From: Caldisericota bacterium
GTDB taxonomy: Bacteria > Caldisericota > Caldisericia > Cryosericales > Cryosericaceae
NCBI GenBank assembly: GCA_026390215.1
Contig: JAPLGJ010000242.1
Coordinates: forward strand, 1-12,657
Direction: 5' to 3'
DNA length: 12,657 bases
Made by a program: the position numbers and the translations under genes. The first letter of the stretch is position 1. Each line of letters opens with the position of its first letter. Under the pieces are notes generated by a model. That model saw only the letters and a list, made by a program, of their open reading frames with translations. It was not told where the DNA came from and made no database searches. This document shows, piece by piece, positions 6,086 to 12,657 of this stretch.

Positions 6086-8722
6086 ATGACTCCAATCGAA
6101 TTGGATCCGATTTATGAGGCAACGAAGTACGAGGAACAGGTCTATCGTCTGTGGCTCAGCCAGAAGGCTTTCCATTCGGAGCCCAACCCCGACAGAACAC
6201 CATTCGTTGTCATGATGCCCCCACCCAATGTCACTGGGTACCTGCACATCGGCCACGCTCTCAATATGACACTCCAGGACATCGCCATCCGGTACAAGCG
6301 CATGAAGGGGTTCGAGACACTGTGGCTGCCAGGGATGGATCACGCCGGCATCGCCACACAGGCGGTCGTCGAACGTCAGATCAAGGAACAGGGGCTGACG
6401 AAGGAAGGACTGGGGCGCGACGAATTTGTCCGTCGCATCTGGGAGTGGAAAGAGAAGTACGGAGGCATCATCCTGTCCCAGCTCAAGAAGCTCGGCGTCT
6501 CTGTCGACTGGGACCGTCTGCGCTTCACGCTTGACGAGCCGTATGAGCGGGCAGTCAAGGCCGCCTTCGTCCACTACTATGAAAAAGGCCTTCTCTACAA
6601 GGGTCAGCGCATCACCAACTGGTGTCCCCATTGCCACACGGCAATCTCGGACATCGAGGTCGCGTACGCAAACGAGAAGGGCCATCTCTGGTACGTCCGA
6701 TACCCGTTTGCCGACGGCTCGGGGTTCGTCACGATTGCGACGACGCGCCCGGAGACCATCCTCGCGGATGCAGCCGTCGCTGTCAACCCGGCTGACCCGC
6801 GGTACACGGACATCGTCGGCAAGGACGTTATCGTCCCCGTTGCCAACCGGGTGGTCCCGGTGATCGCGGACGAAGCCGTTTTGCTGGACTTTGGGACGGG
6901 CGCCCTGAAGATCACTCCCGGCCACGACCCCACGGACTTCGAGGTCGGCCAACGGCACAACCTTCCAAACATAGCTGTCATCGGCCTCGACGACCTCATG
7001 AACGAGAACGCCTTGCACTACGGGGGGATGACTGTCACTGAGGCCCGAGAGAAAATCGTCGCCGAGATCAACTCCCTGGGGCTGCTGGACAAGGTGGACG
7101 ACTACGAACACAGCGTTGGGCACTGTTCACGCTGCAGCTCCACCATCGAACCTATCGTCACGGACCAGTGGTACTTGCGCATGAAGGGTCTGGCTGCCAG
7201 GGCACTCGAGGCTGAACGCGAGGGCAAGGTCGAGGTCCTGCCGGTCAAGTGGCGCAAAGTCTATGAGGGCTGGCTGGAGAACATCAACGACTGGTGTGTT
7301 TCACGTCAGTTGTGGTGGGGCCACCGCATCCCGGTCTACCATTGTCAAGACTGCGGCGAGGTCATCGTTTCCGTCGACGCCCCTCACGTCTGCCCGAAAT
7401 GTGGCAGCAGCCATCTCACCCAGGAAAGCGACGTCCTGGATACGTGGTTCAGCTCGGCCCTCTGGCCGTTCGCTACGCTTGGATGGCCTGAGCAGACTGC
7501 CTCTCTCAACTACTACTATCCGACGTCGCTGCTCATCACCGGCTACGACATCATCTTCTTCTGGGTCGCCCGCATGGTCGTGTCTGGTCTCGAGTTCATG
7601 GATGACGTCCCCTTCCATACCGTCTTCATCACCGGTCTTGTCCGTGATGAGCAGGGACGCAAGATGAGCAAGTCGCTCAAGAATCAGGTGGATCCGCTGG
7701 ACCTGATCAGTACCTACGGCACGGATGCCCTGCGGTTCACGATGGCCTCGCTGTCCACCTATGGAGGCCAGGACATCTTGCTCTCCGACCAGAAACTGCT
7801 GTCGTCGCGCAACTTCATCAACAAGCTGTGGAACGCGACCCGGTTCGTCGTCGCCGGCGTGGGCGTCAAGGAGACGCTGGCCGGCCCCCGTCCGTCCGAT
7901 GACGAGCTTGGCCTGTTCGACAGGTGGATCTTGACGCGTCTGGCCGACGCGACACGGGACGTGACGGCCAGGATGGACGTGTACGACTTTGGCGAGGCTT
8001 CCCACCGGCTCTACGAGTTCATCTGGGGCGATTTCTGCGACTGGTACATCGAGCTCGCGAAGATCCCGCTCCGTGACGAGGCCAAGGCGCCCGCAACCCG
8101 CTGGGTGCTGGCGTACGTCCTCGAAAACACACTGCGCCTCCTCCACCCGTTTGTCCCATTTGTCACCGAGACGATCACGCAGCAGCTTTACGGCGGCGAC
8201 CATCTGATCATGACGGCGGCGTACCCTGAAGCCGATGGAATGGCTGCGTACGCGGGGGACGCCGCGCAGGCCGACTTCCTCATCGGACTCATCAAGGCAG
8301 TCCGGAACCTCAAGGCGGTCTTCCACCTGCCACCGACTGAGAAACAGAGCATCGTGGCGCTCGGGGCGGAACGTGACATCGCGGCAATCATGGCAAACGT
8401 GGAGGCAGTTAAGTTCGTCGGTCGGTTTGCCGACATTGCGACTCAGCCCGATTCGGCCCAGCGCTACATCAAGGGCGCCTATGGGACCATGCAGGTCATG
8501 ATCCTTGCGAAGGCCGACTTCGACTATGAAGGTGAACTCAAGGTCCTCGGCAGCAAGCTGGAACTCCTGCACGCAGAGACCATCAAGCTTGAGGATCGCC
8601 TGGGCAACCAGGACTTCCTTGCACGTGCGCCGGCCGAAGTTGCCCTCAAGGACACGCAGAAACTGGAAGACCTCAAGGCGGAAGAACAGCTCATCGGAAC
8701 CTTCCTGAAGGGACAGGGCTAG
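6086..8722 (+). CDS. valS: Valyl-tRNA synthetase
   Basis: A class Ia synthetase that charges tRNA-Val with valine in the cytosol and edits mischarged threonine. The product is 878 residues, normal for ValRS. Catalytic motifs are HIGH (54-57, within PPPNVTGYLHIGHAL) and KMSKS (526-530). The inserted CP1 editing domain includes TIATTRPETILADAAVAVNP. TGYDIIFFWVARM and DTWFSSALWPFATLGW are ValRS signatures. Cysteine pairs at 180/183 and 347/350, and at 420/423 and 436/439, fit two zinc sites of the kind known in Thermus ValRS. The anticodon-binding domain contains YEFIWGDFCDWYIE. The last 65 or so residues form the coiled-coil tRNA-binding arm. The start is ATG 6086, chosen for its SD site and because the protein then begins like other ValRS (TPIELDPIYEATKYE). 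It is transcribed divergently from smc. folC follows after 12 bp in the same frame, probably as one operon. Confidence 0.98.
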   Translation: MTPIELDPIYEATKYEEQVYRLWLSQKAFHSEPNPDRTPFVVMMPPPNVTGYLHIGHALNMTLQDIAIRYKRMKGFETLWLPGMDHAGIATQAVVERQIKEQGLTKEGLGRDEFVRRIWEWKEKYGGIILSQLKKLGVSVDWDRLRFTLDEPYERAVKAAFVHYYEKGLLYKGQRITNWCPHCHTAISDIEVAYANEKGHLWYVRYPFADGSGFVTIATTRPETILADAAVAVNPADPRYTDIVGKDVIVPVANRVVPVIADEAVLLDFGTGALKITPGHDPTDFEVGQRHNLPNIAVIGLDDLMNENALHYGGMTVTEAREKIVAEINSLGLLDKVDDYEHSVGHCSRCSSTIEPIVTDQWYLRMKGLAARALEAEREGKVEVLPVKWRKVYEGWLENINDWCVSRQLWWGHRIPVYHCQDCGEVIVSVDAPHVCPKCGSSHLTQESDVLDTWFSSALWPFATLGWPEQTASLNYYYPTSLLITGYDIIFFWVARMVVSGLEFMDDVPFHTVFITGLVRDEQGRKMSKSLKNQVDPLDLISTYGTDALRFTMASLSTYGGQDILLSDQKLLSSRNFINKLWNATRFVVAGVGVKETLAGPRPSDDELGLFDRWILTRLADATRDVTARMDVYDFGEASHRLYEFIWGDFCDWYIELAKIPLRDEAKAPATRWVLAYVLENTLRLLHPFVPFVTETITQQLYGGDHLIMTAAYPEADGMAAYAGDAAQADFLIGLIKAVRNLKAVFHLPPTEKQSIVALGAERDIAAIMANVEAVKFVGRFADIATQPDSAQRYIKGAYGTMQVMILAKADFDYEGELKVLGSKLELLHAETIKLEDRLGNQDFLARAPAEVALKDTQKLEDLKAEEQLIGTFLKGQG

Positions 8723-8734
8723 CCCTGGCACGGC

Positions 8735-10084
8735 GTGGAAACTCACGTGCGAAGGACATACGCTGAAGCACTCGATTGCGTATTCTCACTCGCCAAGTTT
8801 GGCTCGAAGCTGGGCCTGGAGAGAATCGGCCGTATCATGGCCAGCCTGGGAAACCCGGAACGGCAGCTCCGATTCGTTCACGTGGCAGGAACCAAGGGCA
8901 AGGGGTCGGTCTGTGCGTTCACGGCGCGTATGCTCGAGGAAGCCGGCTACACAGTCGGCCTGTATATCTCGCCTTCTCTCGTGGATGTCGGCGAACGCAT
9001 TTCCATCAATGGAGGGATGCTCTCGCCCGAGGACTTCCTTGAGGTGTTCGACGCCGTCTGGAGTGCGATTGGCAGCATCTCGGAAGATGATCCGGTCACG
9101 GTTTTCGAGGTCTTCACCGCCATGGCCATCGTGCACTTCGCCCGCAGGAAGGTCGACGTGGTCGTGTGGGAGGTCGGTCTTGGAGGACTGTACGATGCCA
9201 CCAACGTTATCCCGGTGCCCGAGGTTGCGGTCATCACGAATATCGGACTGGAGCATACGGACCGGCTTGGCAACACCGTCGAAGAGATCGCGACCCAGAA
9301 GGCGGGCATCATCAAGCACGGAGGCATCACCGTCCTCGGCCACCAGGACTATCCGGGCGCCCAGGCGACCCTGCTCGCCCAGGCTGAGACGATGGAAAAC
9401 CGGATTGCCCTTGCTGGACGAGACTACACGTTTTCCTCGCTGCGGTTCACACCGGACTCCGTCACCTTCGATTACGCCGGCGTGGTCCTTGGGCGACAGG
9501 TTTCGTTCGCCGACGTGACGATTTCACTGCGCGGGACTCATCAGGTCCAGAATGCGGCAAGCGCCATCACGGCTGTCGTTGCCCTGTCCGTCAAGGACGG
9601 CATCGACGTCCCTGAACCTGTCATGCGACGTGCCCTGGAGCAGACGTTCTGGCCAGGACGCATGGAGCTCATTCCCGGTATGCCAACGGTCCTTCTGGAC
9701 GGTGCACACACGCAGACAGCGGCCAGGTACCTGGTGGAATCGCTGCGCGCCCATTTCCCCGGCCAGCGGTTCACGATGCTGTTCGGCGTGCTCATGGACA
9801 AGGACATGGCCGGGATCGCCGGCATGCTGGCTCCAGAGATGGACACCATTGTCCTGACCCGCGTCCCCGACAATAGCCGGGCTGCCAGCCCCTGGGAACT
9901 GCAGGAGAAGTTCCTGCGCTATCATCCCCATGGTTCCATCGTCGTGGAAGACGATACGGAGCGGGCATACCAGAGAGCCCGAGACCTGACGCCAGATGGC
10001 TCGTGGCTGCTTGTGACAGGCTCCCTTTACCTCGTGGGAGCAGTCCGCAAGCTCATGGGCCTTTACACATTTGTGCGTCCGTGA
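8735..10084 (+). CDS. folC: Bifunctional folylpolyglutamate synthase / dihydrofolate synthase
   Basis: A Mur-ligase-fold cytosolic enzyme that uses ATP to add glutamate to dihydropteroate and/or to reduced folates. It has 449 residues, normal for FolC. The P-loop is GTKGKGS (52-58), followed by SPSLVDVGERISING (79-93, with Ser where SPHL is usual), VWEVGLGGLYDATN (144-157), LEHTDRLGNT (172-181) and TQKAGIIK, whose Lys189 matches the usually carbamylated lysine. Linker LRGTHQVQNAASAI is typical. The C-terminal domain starts near FWPGRMEL and has LDGAHT (321-326) and MDKD. Several motif letters match the eukaryotic FPGS version (see findings). The start is a GTG 12 bp after the valS stop; GTG 8747 is an alternative. 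Neither has a strong SD site, which suggests reinitiation by ribosomes finishing valS. Whether it does both reactions cannot be told from sequence. Confidence 0.94.
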   Translation: METHVRRTYAEALDCVFSLAKFGSKLGLERIGRIMASLGNPERQLRFVHVAGTKGKGSVCAFTARMLEEAGYTVGLYISPSLVDVGERISINGGMLSPEDFLEVFDAVWSAIGSISEDDPVTVFEVFTAMAIVHFARRKVDVVVWEVGLGGLYDATNVIPVPEVAVITNIGLEHTDRLGNTVEEIATQKAGIIKHGGITVLGHQDYPGAQATLLAQAETMENRIALAGRDYTFSSLRFTPDSVTFDYAGVVLGRQVSFADVTISLRGTHQVQNAASAITAVVALSVKDGIDVPEPVMRRALEQTFWPGRMELIPGMPTVLLDGAHTQTAARYLVESLRAHFPGQRFTMLFGVLMDKDMAGIAGMLAPEMDTIVLTRVPDNSRAASPWELQEKFLRYHPHGSIVVEDDTERAYQRARDLTPDGSWLLVTGSLYLVGAVRKLMGLYTFVRP

Positions 10085-10090
10085 TATCTT
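10062..10090 (+). promoter_or_regulatory. Possible promoter inside the end of folC, for the zinc-ribbon/rnf unit
   Basis: TTTACA (10062-10067) is followed after 17 bp by TATCTT (10085-10090). The -10 is preceded by TGA (10082-10084), giving an extended TGn -10 that uses the folC stop codon itself. The predicted start of transcription, near 10097, is just upstream of the SD site at 10100, so the leader would be very short. The -10 is only a partial match. Confidence 0.4.
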
Positions 10091-10099
10091 TATCAATTT

Positions 10100-10107
10100 G
10101 GAGGTGA
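10100..10107 (+). promoter_or_regulatory. Perfect Shine-Dalgarno site with no standard start codon after it
   Basis: GGAGGTGA is fully complementary to the usual 16S rRNA 3' end. In the reading frame of the gene that follows, the codon at the right distance (7 nt after GGAGG) is ATC at 10112. No ATG occurs nearby in any frame. The only GTG overlaps the SD site itself and opens a different frame, and the first TTG in frame is 64 bases away at 10172. Confidence 0.7.
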
Positions 10108-10111
10108 CCAT

Positions 10112-10597
10112 ATCACTACATTACTGGTCGAATTCTGGCAGAACACCGTCGTCCCGAACCTCAGTTCCATCTTGCTGGGTGCGGCCGTCCTTGTCGCCAT
10201 CATCCTCGTCTGGATCATCAAGGACACGTCGAGGAGAGGTGCCAACACCGTCGTCTGGTCGGTCTTCACCGTGGTTGGCCTCGGGCTGCTGCCTATGATT
10301 GTATACTTTCTGGTCCGCGACCCCCTGACCCTGGACGACCACATGGCGGACAAGTTGAACAATGACGTTCTCAAGCTCGAGAGAAGCTACTATGCATTCC
10401 TCATGGACGAGCAGGACAGAAAGTGCCCGGTCTGCGGGCACGAAGTCAAGTCAAGGTACCGGTTCTGTCCCGCATGCGGCAATCAGCTCCGCACGGTATG
10501 TCCATCGTGTGGCGAACTCATGGAGACAAACTGGAAATCGTGCCCACACTGCGGGCACAAGGCCGAACCGCCTGAAGCGAAAGGAGCACTGGGATAG
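10112..10597 (+). CDS. Two-helix membrane protein with double zinc ribbon, upstream of rnfC
   Basis: I do not recognise a named family. Taken from ATC 10112 the product has 161 residues: a short N-terminus (TTLLVEFWQNTVVPNLSS), a first hydrophobic helix at about 20-36, a basic loop (KDTSRRG), a second helix at about 47-68, an acidic linker, and two zinc ribbons, each CPxC(G) repeated after about ten residues. The cysteines are 105/108/119/122 and 130/133/144/147. The conservative alternative start is TTG 10172, giving 141 residues but cutting into the first helix and lacking any SD site. I prefer 10112 because of the perfect SD site and the G/C-rich third positions before TTG. The positive loop would, by the positive-inside rule, put both termini and the ribbons outside, which is odd for zinc ribbons, so topology is open. 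The stop codon TAG is immediately followed by the rnfC ATG, so the genes are co-translated. Function is unknown. Confidence 0.8.
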   Translation: MTTLLVEFWQNTVVPNLSSILLGAAVLVAIILVWIIKDTSRRGANTVVWSVFTVVGLGLLPMIVYFLVRDPLTLDDHMADKLNNDVLKLERSYYAFLMDEQDRKCPVCGHEVKSRYRFCPACGNQLRTVCPSCGELMETNWKSCPHCGHKAEPPEAKGALG

Positions 10598-11938
10598 ATG
10601 AGTCTGAAAACATTCAGAGGTGGCATTCACCCCCCTGAGCACAAGGAACCAACCAGAGACCTGCCCATCGAATACGTGCCAGCGCCCACGTCCGTCGTCA
10701 TTCACCTGACACAGGCCATCGGAGCCCAGAACCAGCCGCTCGTGAAGGTCGGAGACCGCGTCCTGAAGGGCCAGAAGATCGGCGACGTTCAGGCCTGTCC
10801 TGCCGCGGCAGTTCATGCATCCATCACTGGCATCGTCAAGAAGATCGAGCCTGCTCCCCAGAGCAATCTGAAGGACGGCATGGCTGTCTTCATCGAAGCT
10901 GACGGGACCGACGAAACAGCGTACATGCCGCCACTCGACGCGTTTGTCTGCTCACGTGAGGAATCGATCGCTCGCTTGCGCGATGCGGGAATCGTCGGCA
11001 TGGGCGGGGCATCCTTCCCCACTGACGTCAAGCTGGCTCCCCCTGCAGACAAACCCGTGGACACCATTATTGCCAATGGCGCAGAATGCGAGCCCTACCT
11101 GACGATCGACTACCGGACGATGATCGAATCGCCTGTGGACGTCGTCGAAGGATTGGCCATTGCCGCACACATTGTGGGAGCCGCGAGGGCAGTCGTCGCT
11201 ATCGAATCCAACAAGGCGGATGCTCTTCCTGTCATCGAACAGCAGTTTGCCGGACACAGTCACGGTATTTCGATGGAGGCTGTCCTCGTTGCGACCAAGT
11301 ACCCCGAAGGCGGGGAGAAGATGCTCATCAAGGCCGTCACCGGACGTGAAGTCCCTTCTCACGGACTGCCGGCTGACATCGGCGTCATCGTCCAGAATGT
11401 CGGGACGCTCAAGGCCATCAAAGAAGCGTTCACCGACGGCAAACCACTGATCGAACGTGGTTTCACCGTCTCTGGCGGAGCCTGCAGGACACCCAAGAAC
11501 CTGTACGCTCCCATTGGGACAGTCATCGCTGACCTCATTCCCAACGTCATTCAGATCAGCGACGACCTCCGCAAAGTGGTGTTCGGCGGCCCCATGATGG
11601 GCGTCGCCGTACCGTCGCTGCAGATCCCGGTCGCCAAGGGCACCAGCGGTATCGTGTTCTTCACTGCCGCGGAATCGAAGCAGTATGCGGAGCGTCAGTG
11701 CATCCGCTGCGGCCGCTGCGCAGATGCCTGTCCGGCACGGCTGATGCCTATGCTGCTGAATGCCGCGCTCCTCACCGATGATCTCAATCGTGCCGATGCC
11801 ATCGGCCTTGTCGACTGTTTCGAATGCGGTGCCTGCAGCTACGTCTGCCCGGCACGCATCCCTCTCACCCAGCAGTTCAAGCTCGGCAAGGACCTGCTCC
11901 GCAACCAGCGTGCCAAGGAGGCCCGCCATGGAAAATAG
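10598..11938 (+). CDS. rnfC: Rnf electron-transport complex subunit C
   Basis: RnfC is the peripheral NADH-binding, iron-sulfur subunit of the membrane Rnf complex, which couples ferredoxin:NAD+ electron transfer to Na+ or H+ translocation. The 446-residue protein begins FRGGIHPPEHKEPT. A barrel-sandwich (biotinyl-like) domain follows at about 40-100 (VKVGDRVLKGQKIGDV). A NuoF-like nucleotide-binding domain contains GIVGMGGASFPTDVK (131-145), NGAECEPYLT and KYPEGGEKMLI, and is followed by an SLBB-like part. Two 4Fe-4S clusters are bound by Cys368/371/374/378 and Cys407/410/413/417, with the final Cys of each probably exchanged between clusters. There is no alanine-rich C-terminal extension of the kind found in proteobacterial RnfC, so the size resembles that of anaerobes such as clostridia. 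The ATG directly follows the zinc-ribbon gene's stop; AAGGAG at 10581-10586 is an 11-nt-spaced SD site. The 3' end overlaps rnfD by 11 bp. Confidence 0.96.
   Translation: MSLKTFRGGIHPPEHKEPTRDLPIEYVPAPTSVVIHLTQAIGAQNQPLVKVGDRVLKGQKIGDVQACPAAAVHASITGIVKKIEPAPQSNLKDGMAVFIEADGTDETAYMPPLDAFVCSREESIARLRDAGIVGMGGASFPTDVKLAPPADKPVDTIIANGAECEPYLTIDYRTMIESPVDVVEGLAIAAHIVGAARAVVAIESNKADALPVIEQQFAGHSHGISMEAVLVATKYPEGGEKMLIKAVTGREVPSHGLPADIGVIVQNVGTLKAIKEAFTDGKPLIERGFTVSGGACRTPKNLYAPIGTVIADLIPNVIQISDDLRKVVFGGPMMGVAVPSLQIPVAKGTSGIVFFTAAESKQYAERQCIRCGRCADACPARLMPMLLNAALLTDDLNRADAIGLVDCFECGACSYVCPARIPLTQQFKLGKDLLRNQRAKEARHGK
11915..11921 (+). promoter_or_regulatory. Shine-Dalgarno site of rnfD inside rnfC
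   Basis: AAGGAGG lies 6 nt before the ATG at 11928. It supports that start over the in-frame ATG at 11943 and lies in the last codons of rnfC, consistent with translational coupling. Confidence 0.75.
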
Positions 11939-12657
11939 GGCGATGAAGCTTGTCTTGTCCGGTGCACCACACTTCGTGACCGGCTACGATATCCAGAAAA
12001 CGATGGGCATGGTCATCATCGCCCTGCTCCCGGCCCTGGCCGGCGGCGTCTACTACTTCGGACCCCGGGCGCTGCTGGTTACTACGGTATCGGTCGTCAG
12101 TGCCGTCGCGGCCGAATTCCTGTTCCGCAAAGCGCTTCGCCGCGAGACACACATCACTGACCTGTCCGCGGTCATCACGGGAATGCTGCTTGCCCTCATC
12201 CTGCCGGTGTCCTCACCGTTGTGGATGGCTGCGGTAGGCTCGGCGTTCGCCATCGTCGTGGCCAAGGAGCTGTTCGGAGGGCTCGGCGGCAACTTCGCAA
12301 ATCCCGCTCTTGTGGGGCGCGCCGTTCTGCTGATGAGCTGGCCGGCGTTCATGACACGCTGGTCTCCCTCTCTGCACGCAGCTGCCGTCGACGCGACGAC
12401 GACTGCGACGCCTCTCGGTATCGTGAAGCTGGGCGGAGCCATCACCGACGTCATGAAGAGTGTCGGGGTCACCGAAAAGTCGGCTCTGTACCTCCAGATG
12501 TTCCTTGGCAACCGCTCAGGCTGTATCGGCGAGACGTCTGGGTTGCTGCTCCTGCTGGGAGCCGCATTCCTGGTGGTGACGCGGGTCATCGACCTGCGGA
12601 CACCGGTCGCGATGGTCGCGACGACGTTCGCTGCGTCCTGGCTCTTTGGACGTGACC
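11928..12657 (+). CDS. rnfD: Rnf electron-transport complex subunit D, 3'-truncated by window edge
   Basis: RnfD is an integral membrane subunit of the Rnf complex, related to NqrB, carrying a covalently bound FMN. The 243 visible residues cover most of a protein usually 300-350 long; the frame is still open at the last base. Family features: SGAPHFVTGYDIQKTMGMV at the N-terminus, ALLPALAGGVYYFG, GGLGGNFANPALVGRA (118-131), and FLGNRSGCIGETSGLL (192-207). At least six hydrophobic stretches are visible, at about 27-45, 49-66, 82-97, 100-113, 205-220 and 226-241. The flavinylation motif is DATTTAT (155-161), so Thr161 is the predicted FMN attachment site, served by an ApbE-type flavin transferase not seen here. 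The position usually occupied by Gly or Ser before Ala-Thr is Thr. It overlaps rnfC by 11 bp. rnfG would be expected next, beyond the window. Confidence 0.95.
   Translation, partial: MENRAMKLVLSGAPHFVTGYDIQKTMGMVIIALLPALAGGVYYFGPRALLVTTVSVVSAVAAEFLFRKALRRETHITDLSAVITGMLLALILPVSSPLWMAAVGSAFAIVVAKELFGGLGGNFANPALVGRAVLLMSWPAFMTRWSPSLHAAAVDATTTATPLGIVKLGGAITDVMKSVGVTEKSALYLQMFLGNRSGCIGETSGLLLLLGAAFLVVTRVIDLRTPVAMVATTFAASWLFGRD

Noticed and set aside
8714..8727. Perfect 14-bp palindrome CAGGGCTAGCCCTG over the valS stop codon, considered as a terminator
   Set aside because: The stem is only 5 bp around a 4-nt loop with no following T-tract, and folC begins 8 bases later in an apparent operon. It might tune reinitiation, but nothing shows that.
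7301..8746. A 481-codon open frame on the minus strand opposite valS
   Set aside because: It lies fully antisense to a clear ValRS with all motifs. Long antisense frames are common when third positions are G/C-rich, and its translation shows no recognisable domain.
10071..10298. A 75-codon frame starting with TTG 10071, overlapping the zinc-ribbon gene
   Set aside because: It is out of frame with the zinc-ribbon protein, serine/arginine-rich and without motifs, and its start lies within folC without an SD site.
10952..11929. A 325-codon open frame on the minus strand opposite rnfC
   Set aside because: It is antisense to rnfC with its two intact ferredoxin clusters, and its translation is low-complexity and unrecognisable.
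12221..12655. A 144-codon frame on the plus strand at the right end
   Set aside because: It is an out-of-frame shadow of rnfD, whose true frame runs off the window and carries all the family motifs.

Overview
The window is a stretch of a bacterial chromosome, GC-rich (roughly 60 % by eye) with strong G/C preference at third codon positions and clear Shine-Dalgarno (SD) sites. It holds core genes for tRNA charging, chromosome organisation and folate metabolism, followed by the start of an Rnf electron-transport operon. GatB implies indirect charging of tRNA-Gln and/or tRNA-Asn, and Rnf implies ferredoxin-based, probably anaerobic energy metabolism. The lineage cannot be fixed from this sequence alone. 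A deep-branching anaerobe such as a Caldisericota-like organism would fit, but that is a guess.

Layout: (1) 1-1329 (+) is gatB, cut at its 5' end by the window edge. It converges on (2) an aldo/keto reductase at 1400-2365 (-), with a GC-rich hairpin between the two stop codons. (3) 2481-5933 (-) is smc, the chromosome condensin ATPase. (4) 5934-6085 is a compact divergent control region with two back-to-back sigma70-type promoters, each with a 16-bp spacer and a TATACT -10 box, driving smc leftward and valS rightward. (5) 6086-8722 (+) is valS, followed 12 bp later by (6) folC, 8735-10084. (7) 10112-10597 (+) encodes a small protein with two membrane helices and two zinc ribbons. It has a perfect SD site but no ATG, GTG or TTG at the right distance; an ATC sits there instead. 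Its stop codon abuts (8) rnfC, 10598-11938, which overlaps (9) rnfD, from 11928 to beyond the right edge.

valS and folC look like one transcription unit. A plausible promoter inside the 3' end of folC could start a second unit: zinc-ribbon gene, rnfC, rnfD. The rnfC-rnfD order matches the CDGEAB-type Rnf operons of many anaerobes, so rnfG, E, A and B would be expected beyond the window.

Most of the window is ordinary housekeeping sequence. No CRISPR array, transposon, phage, tRNA or rRNA was seen. No gene-free stretch exceeds about 155 bases. The points most worth a second look are the zinc-ribbon membrane protein fused to the head of the rnf operon with its apparent ATC start, the SMC hinge that lacks its usual glycine signature, and a FolC whose motifs resemble the eukaryotic FPGS type.
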